DNA of 64,000 nt from Halomonas zincidurans B6 (GTDB lineage: Bacteria > Pseudomonadota > Gammaproteobacteria > Pseudomonadales > Halomonadaceae), in the NCBI RefSeq assembly GCF_000731955.1, contig NZ_JNCK01000001.1:1550001-1614000 (forward strand), written 5' to 3'. How positions within the stretch are numbered: the stretch's first letter is position 1; each line of letters opens with the position of its first letter. Below the pieces are notes generated by a model, which worked only from the letters and a program-made list of their open reading frames with translations, made no database searches and had not been told where the DNA came from. Of this stretch, positions 24,845-34,045 are shown in pieces. Position numbers and translations under genes: made by a program.

Positions 24845-25888
24845 TCAACCGAGCGAAGCTTCGCTGACCAGCCTCACCTTCGATTCGGATAGACGCAAGC
24901 GCTCGATCAGCGTGCCGAGCACGGCCATCGTCGGCACCTGGCATTGCCACAGCGTCTCTCCGGCTTGCAGCGCCAGTGCTTCGCGATGCATGGCCGCGGC
25001 GGGGTCCATGCTGCGGTCGTCGAGCGCTTCCAGACCCAACCCCGCCAACTGGGCACTATCCACGCCGGGCAACAGCACGACGCAGCTACGCACACCCTCG
25101 GTATTGAGAGCGATCCGTTGACGGCTATCGGCGAGTTGCCAGATCGACAGTCGCAGACGACTCACCGAGCGTTCCAGCACCACGCTATCGCTGGCGGCAA
25201 GCCATTCCGCCGCCAGGCGACCGTTGATCCTGCGCTCCCGTGTCGCGGCGTTGATGTGCGGATAGAGAAAGCCGCTGCGCTGGACCATCCAGTCCAGCGC
25301 GTCATCGAACCCTACACCGAACTGCTTGGAGAAAGGCATTTCGCGACGCGATACGGCGTTGCGCACGGTCGACAACTTCAAGCTGCACAGTGCGGCTATC
25401 TCGGTGACACTCAGCCCATGCTCGGCAGGTCGGGGGATCAGGTAGGTGGGCAGTACATTGGCCAGGCCGACGTGCTGCTCGAGGCGCGCTCTGACCCTGG
25501 CGATGCCCAGCAGATGCAGCAACCTCAGAGGCGGCGTGCGTCCCGCCAGTTCGTCCAGGCTATGCGTCATCAGCACCAGGTGCCAGAAATCGCTTAGCCC
25601 GGCTGTCCCGGCGCCCGGGCTCGGCATCATGCGTGGCTCGAGCGCCCAGCCATGCAAGGCTTCCAGCGGCTGCGTCATGCGCTCGACCAGCGTATCGGCG
25701 GTAAGACCCGGGACCGCTGCGCGCGGGGCCGTGTTGCCCAGATAGAGACGCTGCAACGGGCTGACCATCACCTGACAAGCAGCCTCCAGCTCTGCCTTGA
25801 GCTGCGGCAGTGCCAGCTCGTCCGATACCGCCTGACCGAGTAGTGACGCCTGCAGAAGCCCCGACGAGGCCATGGCCACTGTGGTCAT
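24845..25888 (-). CDS. Unrecognised protein with a central helix-turn-helix-like segment
   Basis: 347 residues from ATG 25888, chosen because AGGAG lies 8 bases upstream; a GTG three codons earlier directly abuts that site. No family is recognised. The N-terminal 150 residues are helix-rich. Residues about 159-183 read GLSVTEIAALCSLKLSTVRN, an HTH-like pattern, followed by RREMPFSKQFGVGFDDALDWM, resembling excisionase/MerR-type DNA-binding tails. The C-terminal half is a mixed alpha/beta region with LSESKVRLVSEASLG at the end. A DNA-binding role is inference only. The gene is monocistronic, convergent with rarD, with a small hairpin (CCCAT/ATGGG) at about 25953-25969 upstream. Confidence 0.7.
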   Translation of the reverse strand: MTTVAMASSGLLQASLLGQAVSDELALPQLKAELEAACQVMVSPLQRLYLGNTAPRAAVPGLTADTLVERMTQPLEALHGWALEPRMMPSPGAGTAGLSDFWHLVLMTHSLDELAGRTPPLRLLHLLGIARVRARLEQHVGLANVLPTYLIPRPAEHGLSVTEIAALCSLKLSTVRNAVSRREMPFSKQFGVGFDDALDWMVQRSGFLYPHINAATRERRINGRLAAEWLAASDSVVLERSVSRLRLSIWQLADSRQRIALNTEGVRSCVVLLPGVDSAQLAGLGLEALDDRSMDPAAAMHREALALQAGETLWQCQVPTMAVLGTLIERLRLSESKVRLVSEASLG

Positions 25889-26038
25889 TGAATGCACTCC
25901 TGCGTACGGACGAGACCGTGGCGAACGACCGCTCTATGGCGTCTCGGCCCGGCCCCATTTTTTGATGGGATCATGGTTACAGCTGGTAAAGAGGATAACG
26001 GCAAGCGCGTCGACTTCTTTAGCAACAGCGCGTTCTGC

Positions 26039-27637
26039 TCAGCGCGTGGTTGCGACGCTCTCGGGCTGGTAGCCGACACGGAAGCCGCCCCAATGACGAC
26101 CATTGACGTGAATGGGCACGGACAGGTCGTGCATCACCTCGCCGGTGTCGCGCTTGTAGGTCTGTACCAGCAAGGCGCGGGTATGCGAGCCACAGCGGCT
26201 GCCGGTGGGATCATCGAAGATCCGCTTGCTGCGGCTGTATTTCAGGTCGGTCTCATAGTCGCCGCTTGGCGGCTTGCTGACATGGCGGTTATGGGTGGGA
26301 ACGTATCCGCGCTGATCGCAGGCGATCGCGTAACTGGCCTGCAGGGCTTCGAGTAGCGGCTCCTGGATCTTGGGCAGGTGACTATCGGTGTATGTGTCGT
26401 AGCCCGTCCTGTAGAGAGGTGGTCGGGTATTTGAGATAACGGTATATTTAGCGTCGAACAGCACTTCTTCACGCAGTTCGCCTCGCTTGATGGCCTGCTC
26501 GAGCAACGCCGCGATCCGGTCGGCGGCGCGTCTTGCCTCGCCGAAGACCTGTTGATGGCGGCTGGCCAGACGCTGCTGGGCAAGTTCGCCATCCACCGCT
26601 TCCGCGGCGTCCATCAAGGCGCGAGCCTGCTCGGCGAGGTCATGCATATCTCCCAGGCCATCATCAACGTGCGATTTGAGTGTGATCAGCGTCTGCGAGA
26701 CTTGCTGGCTATGTCCGCGGGTCTGTTGCATCGAGCCGGCGATCTCGGCGAGCTGGCTTTCGACGCTGTCGAAATCCTCGGTCATGGCGGAAAGATGCCC
26801 GCCCACCGCTTCGATCTCGCTGGCGCTGTCGCCTACCCGACGCATCAGATGGCCGATCGTCTCGACGACCCGGTTACTGCTGTCGCCGATCTCGTCGACC
26901 AGCGATTCGACCTGCCGGGTCGCCTCCGCGGTACGCCGTGAAAGCTCGCGCACTTCACCGGCCACCACCGCAAAGCCACGCCCATGCTCGCCGGCACGTG
27001 CCGCCTCGATCGAGGCATTGAGCGACAGCAGGTTGGTCTGCTCGGCGATCTCCTCGATCATTCCGGTCACGTCACGGACGCGATGGGTCTTGCCGGCAAG
27101 CGACTCGAGCAGATCCAAGGCCTCGTCCGAGCGGCTGGCCAGCAGGGTCATCTCGCCGATGACGCCGTCGAGCGCCTGGCGGTTGCTCTGGTTGGCGGAT
27201 TGCGAGGCGCTCGCCTGAGCGGCGAGCTGGCTGGCGCTGGCCGAAACGGTTTCGATGGTCGTGGTGATCGCCGCCATGCTCGCCACCGCCTCGCTGACGA
27301 TGGTTTCCTGTTCGGTGAGCCGCCAGTCGAGGCGGTCAGCGTGATGCGACACCTCGGCGGAGGCAATGGCCGTCCTGCCGGCGCGCTTGACGAGTCGTTG
27401 AGCCATCTTTCGCAGCGACAGGTAATCGCGCCCCGATGCCGGCAGCCCACGCTGGCTCATGACATCGAGCTCCTCGGGATCGGCAGCGTAGATCCGCGCG
27501 AAACGATCGAATGAAAGACCGGCCAACAACCCCAGCAAGGTGGTCAGATACGACACCCATGGCGCTTCAAGCCATAGACTGGCGACAACGGCGGCGCCCA
27601 GCAAGGCCCCCAGCAGGCCCAGATTCACGATACGCAT
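26039..27637 (-). CDS. Methyl-accepting chemotaxis protein with C-terminal sensory region
   Basis: 532 residues. Two membrane segments at the extreme N-terminus (about 3-45) leave almost no periplasmic loop. A cytoplasmic signalling domain spans about 95-345, with the kinase-contacting hairpin tip EEIAEQTNLLSLNASIEAAR. No HAMP pattern is evident. The last 140 residues (about 395-532), after the signalling domain, contain LYRTGYDTYTDSHLPKIQEP, KRIFDDPTGSRCGSHT and SVPIHVNGRHWGGFRVGY, which resemble a PAS/Cache-like sensor core seen in MCPs with the sensor placed C-terminally. This implies detection of a cytoplasmic signal. No chemotaxis genes are adjacent. Confidence 0.88.
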   Translation of the reverse strand: MRIVNLGLLGALLGAAVVASLWLEAPWVSYLTTLLGLLAGLSFDRFARIYAADPEELDVMSQRGLPASGRDYLSLRKMAQRLVKRAGRTAIASAEVSHHADRLDWRLTEQETIVSEAVASMAAITTTIETVSASASQLAAQASASQSANQSNRQALDGVIGEMTLLASRSDEALDLLESLAGKTHRVRDVTGMIEEIAEQTNLLSLNASIEAARAGEHGRGFAVVAGEVRELSRRTAEATRQVESLVDEIGDSSNRVVETIGHLMRRVGDSASEIEAVGGHLSAMTEDFDSVESQLAEIAGSMQQTRGHSQQVSQTLITLKSHVDDGLGDMHDLAEQARALMDAAEAVDGELAQQRLASRHQQVFGEARRAADRIAALLEQAIKRGELREEVLFDAKYTVISNTRPPLYRTGYDTYTDSHLPKIQEPLLEALQASYAIACDQRGYVPTHNRHVSKPPSGDYETDLKYSRSKRIFDDPTGSRCGSHTRALLVQTYKRDTGEVMHDLSVPIHVNGRHWGGFRVGYQPESVATTR

Positions 27638-27744
27638 CAGCGGACTCCCCGGCGGTTTCTAAGCCGAATATCGGCCTGGCGAGGCGATGCCTGATATGAA
27701 CTTTGGCCTGAGAGACTATCGTCGAGGAGTACGGCATGGATCCG

Positions 27745-29244
27745 TCAGTGACCACCGGAGGGAAAGTTGAATTCGGCCTGGGTGGTTTCGAAGGCCGAAG
27801 GCCAGCGCTGGGATACCGCCTTGCGACGAGTATAGAAGCGCACCGAATCGGGACCGTAGGCATGCAGGTCGCCGAACAGCGAACGCTTCCAGCCACCGAA
27901 GCTATGGTAGGCCACCGGCACCGGCAGCGGCACGTTGATGCCGACCATGCCCACCTCGATGCTGTCGGCGAAACGCCGCGCCGCCTCGCCGTCGCGGGTG
28001 AACAGGCAGGTGCCGTTGCCGTACTCGTGTTCGTTGATCAGTCGGATGGCCTCGTCGAGACTGGCGACACGCACCACGCATAACACCGGGCCGAAGATCT
28101 CCTCGCGATAGATGCGCATCGTCGGTTTTACCCGATCGAACAGGCAGCCGCCCAGGAAAAAGCCGTTCTCGTAACCGGGCACGGTCAGCCCCCGTCCGTC
28201 GGCCACCAGCTCGGCGCCGCTGGATACGCCCTCCTCGATGAAGCCCAGCACCTTGTCGCGGTGCGCGCCGGTGACCAACGGCCCCATGTCGAGCCCCTTG
28301 TCGGTTCCCGGGCCGATCTTCAGCGCGGCGATCTTGGGCAGCATCGACTCGACCAGCCGATCCGCCGTCTCGTCGCCCACGCAGACCGCCACCGAGATGG
28401 CCATGCAGCGCTCGCCACAGCTACCGTAGGCAGCGCCCATCAGGGTGTTCGCGGCGTTCTCGAGATCGGCGTCGGGCAGCACCACGGCGTGATTCTTGGC
28501 CCCGCCTAGGGCCTGGACGCGCTTGCCGTTGGCGCTACCGCGGCCATAGATCGATTCGGCAATCGGGGTCGAACCGACGAACGACAGCGCCTTGACATGG
28601 GGCGATTCGATCAACGCATCGACCGCCTCGCGGCCGCCGTGAACCACGTTGATGACGCCCCTGGGCAGCCCGGCTTCCTGGAGCAGCTCGGCGATCGCCA
28701 GTGCCGAGCCGGGATCGCGCTCGGAGGGCTTGAGAATGAAGGTGTTGCCGCAGGCGATGGCCATCGGATACATCCACAGCGGCACCATTGCCGGAAAATT
28801 GAACGGCGTGATGCCCGCCACCACACCCAGCGGCTGGAAGTTCGACCAGGCGTCGATCGCCGGACCGGCGTTGTGCGAATAGTCGCCCTTGAGCAATTCG
28901 GGTACGCCGCAGGCGTACTCGACGTTCTCGATGCCGCGGCGCAGCTCGCCACCGGCGTCCTCGAAGGTCTTGCCGTGCTCCTCGCTGACCAGGTGGGTCA
29001 GCCGCTCGGCATTGTCCTCGAGCAACTGCTTGAAACGGAACATGACCTGGGCGCGCTTGGCCGGCGGCGTATCGCGCCAAGCCGGGTAAGCGGCCTGCGC
29101 CGCCGCGATCGCCCGCTCGGCGGTCGCGGCATCGGCATTGGCGACCCGCCGCACCACCGCGCCGGTCGAGGGATTGGTCACCTCGAGCGTCGCGCCCGGG
29201 GCATCGCTCGGCTCGCCGTCGATCAGATGATGAATGAATTCCAT
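27745..29244 (-). CDS. mmsA: CoA-acylating methylmalonate-semialdehyde dehydrogenase
   Basis: 499 residues from ATG 29244 (AGGAG at 6-base spacing). It oxidises methylmalonate or malonate semialdehyde to propionyl-CoA or acetyl-CoA, in valine, beta-alanine and inositol catabolism. Family marks are TPFNFPAMVPLWMYP, SFVGSTPIAESIY, and the catalytic Cys in GSCGERCMAISVAVCVG. The neighbour upstream is a beta-alanine-type aminotransferase 45 bases away, a pairing that forms a beta-alanine to acetyl-CoA route and supports the malonate-semialdehyde function. Confidence 0.94.
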   Translation of the reverse strand: MEFIHHLIDGEPSDAPGATLEVTNPSTGAVVRRVANADAATAERAIAAAQAAYPAWRDTPPAKRAQVMFRFKQLLEDNAERLTHLVSEEHGKTFEDAGGELRRGIENVEYACGVPELLKGDYSHNAGPAIDAWSNFQPLGVVAGITPFNFPAMVPLWMYPMAIACGNTFILKPSERDPGSALAIAELLQEAGLPRGVINVVHGGREAVDALIESPHVKALSFVGSTPIAESIYGRGSANGKRVQALGGAKNHAVVLPDADLENAANTLMGAAYGSCGERCMAISVAVCVGDETADRLVESMLPKIAALKIGPGTDKGLDMGPLVTGAHRDKVLGFIEEGVSSGAELVADGRGLTVPGYENGFFLGGCLFDRVKPTMRIYREEIFGPVLCVVRVASLDEAIRLINEHEYGNGTCLFTRDGEAARRFADSIEVGMVGINVPLPVPVAYHSFGGWKRSLFGDLHAYGPDSVRFYTRRKAVSQRWPSAFETTQAEFNFPSGGH

Positions 29245-29289
29245 GAAGACTCCTTGCTGATTGTTCCGGATCACCCGGTCGGGCACGGA

Positions 29290-30657
29290 TCAGGCCAACG
29301 TATCGAGGGTGGTGGCGACGGCGTCGAACAGGCGCTCGAGCTCCGCATCGGTGGTCGCGAACGGCGGGCCGAACTGCAGGGTGTCGCCGCCGTAACGCAC
29401 GTAGAACCCCGCCTCCCACAGCGCCAGCGCGGCGTCGCGGGGACGGATCGCCGGATCGCCCTCGCGCGGCGCCAGCTGGATGGCCCCGGCGAGGCCGTAA
29501 TTGCGGATGTCGACGACATGCGGGCGCCCCTTCAGCGCGTGCAGGCGCGCTTCGAACGCCGGCGCGATGGCCCGCACCTGAGCGGGGAAGTCCTCGCGCT
29601 CGAACAGCTCGAGCGCCGCCAGCGCGGCGGCGCAGGCCACCGGATGGGCGCTGTAGGTATAGCCGTGGGGGAATTCGATGCCGTGCCCGGGACCGCCGGC
29701 CTGCATGAAGGTCGCGTGGATCTCGCGCGAGGCGATCACCGCACCCATGGGAATCGCCCCGTTGGTGATCTGCTTGGCGACGTTCATGATATCCGGCGTC
29801 ACCCCGAAGGCCTCGGCCCCGGTGGTCGCGCCGCAGCGCCCGAAGGCAGTGATCACCTCATCGAAGATCAGCAGGATATCGTGCTCGTCGCAGATCGCCC
29901 GCAGGCGTTCGAGATAGCCCTTGGGCGGCACGATCACCCCGGCCGAGCCCGACATCGGCTCGACGATCACTGCGGCGATGTTGGCGGCGTCGTTGAGCGC
30001 GATCTGGTCGAGCAGCGCATCGGCGAGCTCGGCGCCCTGCTCGGCCTGGCCGCGGGTGAAGGCCTGTCCCGGCTGCAAGGTATGCGGCAGATGGGCGAAT
30101 TCAAGCAACTGCCCGTAGTGCTTGCGGTTGGCGACGATGCCGCCGGCGCTGGTACCGCCGATATTGACGCCATGATAGCCCTTGAGGCGGCTGATCAGGC
30201 GGGTCTTCTCGGGCTTGCCCTTGAGTCGCCAGTAAGCGCGCGCCATCTTCAGCGCGGTATCGGCGCTCTCCGAACCGGAATTGGTGAAGAACACATGGTC
30301 GAGCCCTTTCGGTGTCAGCTCGGCGAGCCGCTCGGCGAGTTCGAAAGCCAGCGGATGGCCGACCTGGAAGCTCGGCGCGTAATCGAGCCTGCCGAGCTGG
30401 CGCGCCACGGCCTGCTGAAGCTCTGCGCGGTTATGCCCCGCGCCGCAGCACCACAGCCCCGACAGCGAATCGAACAGCCGCCGGCCGCGGGTATCGATCA
30501 GGTAGCGCCCTTCGGCGCCGGCCACCATGCGCGGGTGGGCGCGAAAGTCGCGATTGGCGGTGAAAGGCATCCAATAGGCATCGCCGAGCGTATCGGAGCC
30601 GTCCTGGGACCGGGCATCGGCCGCCCTGCCGTGCGTCTGGGAGTCGAGGCTGAACAT
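29290..30657 (-). CDS. Class III omega-aminotransferase, probable beta-alanine:pyruvate aminotransferase
   Basis: 455 residues from ATG 30657, preceded by AGGAAAC. PLP-dependent class III enzyme: FTNSGSESADTALKMAR binds the cofactor phosphate, LLIFDEVITAFGRCG carries the PLP-contacting Asp, and NVAKQITNGAIPMGAV carries the Schiff-base Lys. DAYWMPFTANRDF at the N-terminus is typical of omega-amino acid:pyruvate aminotransferases (AptA/BauA). The product of beta-alanine transamination, malonate semialdehyde, is the substrate of the next gene. Taurine:pyruvate and polyamine aminotransferases are close alternatives, relevant given the sulfonate genes elsewhere in the window. Confidence 0.9.
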   Translation of the reverse strand: MFSLDSQTHGRAADARSQDGSDTLGDAYWMPFTANRDFRAHPRMVAGAEGRYLIDTRGRRLFDSLSGLWCCGAGHNRAELQQAVARQLGRLDYAPSFQVGHPLAFELAERLAELTPKGLDHVFFTNSGSESADTALKMARAYWRLKGKPEKTRLISRLKGYHGVNIGGTSAGGIVANRKHYGQLLEFAHLPHTLQPGQAFTRGQAEQGAELADALLDQIALNDAANIAAVIVEPMSGSAGVIVPPKGYLERLRAICDEHDILLIFDEVITAFGRCGATTGAEAFGVTPDIMNVAKQITNGAIPMGAVIASREIHATFMQAGGPGHGIEFPHGYTYSAHPVACAAALAALELFEREDFPAQVRAIAPAFEARLHALKGRPHVVDIRNYGLAGAIQLAPREGDPAIRPRDAALALWEAGFYVRYGGDTLQFGPPFATTDAELERLFDAVATTLDTLA

Positions 30658-30724
30658 GGCTGTTTCCTGTTGTTGGTCATGGCCGCGAATGAACATTCGC
30701 TTGACAGCTTGGCCCAGCACAAAG

Positions 30725-30742
30725 CGTTTGAATACACAAACG
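30725..30742. promoter_or_regulatory. Palindromic operator candidate upstream of the aminotransferase/mmsA operon
   Basis: CGTTTG and CAAACG form a perfect 6-bp inverted repeat around AATACA, 68 bases before the aminotransferase start. On the minus strand TTGATA (30743-30748) lies directly upstream and could be a -35 element. The regulator is not identifiable. The whole 30658-30985 stretch (328 bases) holds no gene, only this palindrome and the leaders of the two divergent units. Confidence 0.4.
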
Positions 30743-30985
30743 TATCAACCTTCACATTGGGAATCATTAACCTAAGTGCGGCATTCAGGCCGATCTTCAT
30801 CGCCACCTGCGATGGGGTAACCAAACAGTGCCGCGTCCGCCGCTTGCAAGCAGTCAGGCCCCTCAGCCTTGCGCCACTTCCGGTAACCCCTCATCATTTC
30901 TGAATATATTCACCAAACCATGCGTCGAGACAAGGCGCGAGATTCACCTCGCCAATAAACCGTCGCGAGTTGCCACGAGAGATCG

Positions 30986-32728
30986 ATGCTCAAGCGTTAC
31001 CTGCCAGTGCTGCAATGGCTGCCTTACTATCGGCGCGAGCTGTTCAGTCATGATCTGACCGCCGGGCTGATCGTCGCGATCATGGTGATCCCCCAGTCGC
31101 TGGCCTATGCCCTGCTGGCCGGCCTGCCGGCGGTGATAGGCCTGTATGCCAGCATCCTGCCGGTGTTTGCCTATACGCTGTTCGGTTCGAGCCGCACCCT
31201 GGCCGTGGGGCCGGTGGCCATCGTCGCCCTGATGACCGCCGCCGCGCTGGCCGGCGTCGCCACGCCGGGCAGTAGCGAGTACATCGCGGGCGCACTGGTG
31301 CTGTCGTTGCTGTCGGGCCTGATGCTCACCGTGATGGGTTTCCTGCGGCTGGGTTTCTTCGCCAACTTTCTCAGTCACCCGGTCATCTCGGGCTTCCTGT
31401 CGGCATCGGGAATCCTGATCGCCGCCAGTCAGGCCGCCCACCTGCTGGGCATCGATGGCGCCGGCTTTACACTTCCCACCCTGCTCGCCAATCTGGCAGC
31501 TCAACTGGACGACACCAATCTTGCCACCCTGGCGATCAGCGCCTTTACGCTGACTTTTCTGCTCGGCATGCGGCGCTATGGTCGCCAAAGCCTGAAACGC
31601 ATCGGCCTGCCCGCCAAGCTTGCCGACCTGACCGCCAAGGCCGGTCCGGTATTCGCCGTGGTGCTGACCACCCTGGCGACCTGGCGTTTCGACCTGGTAG
31701 CCGACGGTGTCGCCGTGGTCGGCAATGTCCCCGCCGGGCTCCCCCCCCTGACGCTGCCCGACTTCGCCCCCTCGCTGTGGTATTCGTTGCTGGTACCGGC
31801 GCTACTGATCAGCATCGTCGGCTTCGTCGAGTCGGTATCGATGGGCCAGATGCTTGCCGCCAAGCGCCGCGAGCGGATCTCGCCGGACCAGGAGCTCATC
31901 GGGCTGGGCACCGCCAATCTCGCTGCTTCGGTGACCGGCGGCATGCCGGTCACCGGCGGGCTTTCGCGCACGGTGATCAATTTCGATGCCGGCGCTCGCA
32001 CGCCGATCGCCGGCGTCGTCGCCGCGCTGGGCATCGGCCTGGTCACGCTGTTCTTCACACCATGGATCTACTATCTGCCGACCGCGACCTTGGCCGCCAC
32101 CATCACGGTATCGATCCTCACGCTGGTGGATATAGCGGTGATGCGGCGCACCTGGCGCTACTCGAAAGGCGACTTCTCCGCACTACTGGCGACATTGCTG
32201 CTGACCCTGATGGAAGGCGTCGAGACTGGCATCATCGCCGGCGTAAGTTTGTCGATCGCACTGTTTCTTTACCGCACCAGCCACCCACATAGCGCCCTGG
32301 TGGGCCGCGTGCCGGGCACCGAGCATTTTCGCAACGTCGCCCGGCATCAGGTGGAAAGCCACGAGCAGGTCGCCCTGCTGCGCATCGACGAAAGCCTCTA
32401 CTTCGCCAATGCCCGCTATCTGGAGGATACGCTGTATACACTGGTGGCCGAGCGTCCGCAGCTTCGCCATACGGTATTGATCTGCTCGGCGGTCAATCTG
32501 ATCGATGCCTCGGCACTCGAGAGTCTCGAGGCGATCAACGCGCGACTCAAGGATTCCGGCGTAACGCTGCATCTCGCCGAGGTCAAGGGACCGGTCATGG
32601 ATCGCCTCAAGCACAGCGATTTTCTCGAGACGCTGACCGGGCGGGTATTCCTGAGCACCTACGCCGCCTGGAGCGCGTTGCGACCCTCGATGGCGGGCAG
32701 CAACGAGCCCATGCGTCCGCTCGGCTAG
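30986..32728 (+). CDS. SulP-family anion transporter with C-terminal STAS domain
   Basis: 580 residues. SLC26/SulP inner-membrane transporter; members carry sulfate, bicarbonate or dicarboxylates. Marks are IVAIMVIPQSLAYALLAGLP near residues 30-50, LPVFAYTLFGSSRTLAVGPV, about 12-14 membrane helices, FVESVSMGQMLAAKRRERIS, and a cytoplasmic STAS domain from about 440 (LLRIDESLYFANARYLED, then INLIDASALE-like VNLIDASALESLEAIN). Substrate cannot be told by eye; no carbonic anhydrase gene adjoins. The stop codon TAG forms part of the CTAG that flanks the MITE-like element downstream. Confidence 0.92.
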   Translation: MLKRYLPVLQWLPYYRRELFSHDLTAGLIVAIMVIPQSLAYALLAGLPAVIGLYASILPVFAYTLFGSSRTLAVGPVAIVALMTAAALAGVATPGSSEYIAGALVLSLLSGLMLTVMGFLRLGFFANFLSHPVISGFLSASGILIAASQAAHLLGIDGAGFTLPTLLANLAAQLDDTNLATLAISAFTLTFLLGMRRYGRQSLKRIGLPAKLADLTAKAGPVFAVVLTTLATWRFDLVADGVAVVGNVPAGLPPLTLPDFAPSLWYSLLVPALLISIVGFVESVSMGQMLAAKRRERISPDQELIGLGTANLAASVTGGMPVTGGLSRTVINFDAGARTPIAGVVAALGIGLVTLFFTPWIYYLPTATLAATITVSILTLVDIAVMRRTWRYSKGDFSALLATLLLTLMEGVETGIIAGVSLSIALFLYRTSHPHSALVGRVPGTEHFRNVARHQVESHEQVALLRIDESLYFANARYLEDTLYTLVAERPQLRHTVLICSAVNLIDASALESLEAINARLKDSGVTLHLAEVKGPVMDRLKHSDFLETLTGRVFLSTYAAWSALRPSMAGSNEPMRPLG

Positions 32729-32888
32729 CAGTCTGTCGGATTTGACCGATCGTCGCGAGAAAAGCGGATTTCGAGACAAGTTGATCGATCTGATGAGGCG
32801 AATAGCGCGCTATTTAACGAATCAGAGCGAATGAAATTGGCCGAAAGCCCGGGTTTCGCAGCAGATCAGCGTTAAGTCCGACAGGCTG
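32729..32888. mobile_element. MITE-like element, 160 bp, with terminal inverted repeats and CTAG flanks
   Basis: The ends CAGTCTGTCGGATTT (32729-32743) and AAGTCCGACAGGCTG (32874-32888) are inverted repeats matching at 13 of 15 positions. CTAG occurs immediately outside both ends (32725-32728 and 32889-32892), as expected of a 4-bp target duplication like that made by IS5-type elements. The interior has no coding capacity. The insertion sits exactly at the sulP stop, supplying or preserving its TAG. No parent transposase is in the window. Confidence 0.65.
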
Positions 32889-32901
32889 CTAGCGACGCCG
32901 G

Positions 32902-34023
32902 TCAGGCGAGCCGGCGCTCGGTTTGCGGTTCGAACAGCACCGCGCGACTCATGTCGACACGCAGGGCGATCGGCTCGCCGGCCACGGCGCGGCTCTTGGG
33001 TCCGAGCCGCACGGTGACCTCGCTGGCGCCCAGCGCCACACGCAGCAACAAATCGGCGCCGGTCGGCTCGACGACCGTGGTGGTGGTATTGAGCAACGTG
33101 CCCTCGACCTGGGCGCCGAGTCGCACATCCTCCTCGCTGAAATGCTCCGGTCGCAGCCCCAGCGTCAGCGGCTCGTCGACGTGGCGGACCAGCGCCGGCG
33201 TCTCGCGCGCCTCCGGCCATGGCAGCACCAGCGGCTGCTCGCCGCCGGTATCCACGCTCAGTCGATAGCTGCCGGGCGCGCCGGTCAACGTGGCACGAAT
33301 GAAGTTCATCGACGGCGAGCCCATGAAGCCGGCGACGAAGCTGTCGGCCGGATCGTTGTAGACCTCGTCGGGCGTGCCCAACTGGAGGATCTTGCCGTCA
33401 CGCATCACCGCGATGCGATCGGCCAGCGTCATGGCCTCGATCTGGTCGTGGGTGACGTAGACGATCGTCGTTCCCAGCCGCTGGTGCAGCTTCTTGATCT
33501 CGGTGCGCATCTCGACGCGCAGCTTGGCGTCGAGGTTGGATAGCGGCTCGTCGAACAGGTAAATCTGCGGTTCGCGGGCCAGCGCGCGACCCATGGCGAC
33601 ACGCTGGCGCTGCCCGCCGGACAGCTGCGACGGCTTGCGATCGAGCAGCGGCGTGATCTGCAGCAGATCGGCGACCCGCGCCACGGCGGCCTCGCGCTCG
33701 GCCTTGGGCACCTTGCGCATCTCCAGCCCGAAGACGATATTCTGGCGCACCGTCATGCTCGGGTAGAGCGCATACGACTGGAAGACCATGGCGATGTCGC
33801 GCTCGGCCGGCGTACGCCAGGTGACGTCCTCGCCGCCGATGAGGATCTCGCCGGCGGTCACCGGCTCCAGGCCGGCGATGGCGTTCATCAGCGTCGACTT
33901 GCCGCAGCCCGACGGCCCGACCAGGATCAGGAACTCACCGGAGTCGATTGCCAGCGAGATGTCCTTGAGCACCTCGGTGGTGCCGAATGTCTTGTGTACG
34001 TTACGAATTTCCAATGCGGACAT
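32902..34023 (-). CDS. Sugar ABC transporter ATP-binding protein (MalK/UgpC family, GtsD-like)
   Basis: 373 residues. Walker A VGPSGCGKST near residues 37-46, signature LSGGQRQRVAMGRALA, Walker B IYLFDEPLSNLDAKLR, switch His in VYVTHDQIEAM, then a C-terminal TOBE/regulatory domain with LGLRPEHFSEEDVRLG. It energises the permeases encoded just upstream on the same strand (22 bases to the permease stop). MalK-type ATPases serve many CUT1 sugar importers. The glucose assignment comes from the cognate binding protein and the neighbouring two-component system. Confidence 0.92.
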   Translation of the reverse strand: MSALEIRNVHKTFGTTEVLKDISLAIDSGEFLILVGPSGCGKSTLMNAIAGLEPVTAGEILIGGEDVTWRTPAERDIAMVFQSYALYPSMTVRQNIVFGLEMRKVPKAEREAAVARVADLLQITPLLDRKPSQLSGGQRQRVAMGRALAREPQIYLFDEPLSNLDAKLRVEMRTEIKKLHQRLGTTIVYVTHDQIEAMTLADRIAVMRDGKILQLGTPDEVYNDPADSFVAGFMGSPSMNFIRATLTGAPGSYRLSVDTGGEQPLVLPWPEARETPALVRHVDEPLTLGLRPEHFSEEDVRLGAQVEGTLLNTTTTVVEPTGADLLLRVALGASEVTVRLGPKSRAVAGEPIALRVDMSRAVLFEPQTERRLA

Positions 34024-34045
34024 AAACCCCCCTGCCCCCCTGTGC

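Noticed and set aside
28597..30903. 768-codon open frame on the plus strand opposite the mmsA and aminotransferase genes
   Set aside because: Both minus-strand genes have catalytic motifs and ribosome binding sites; the antisense product is low-complexity and spans two genes and an intergenic region.
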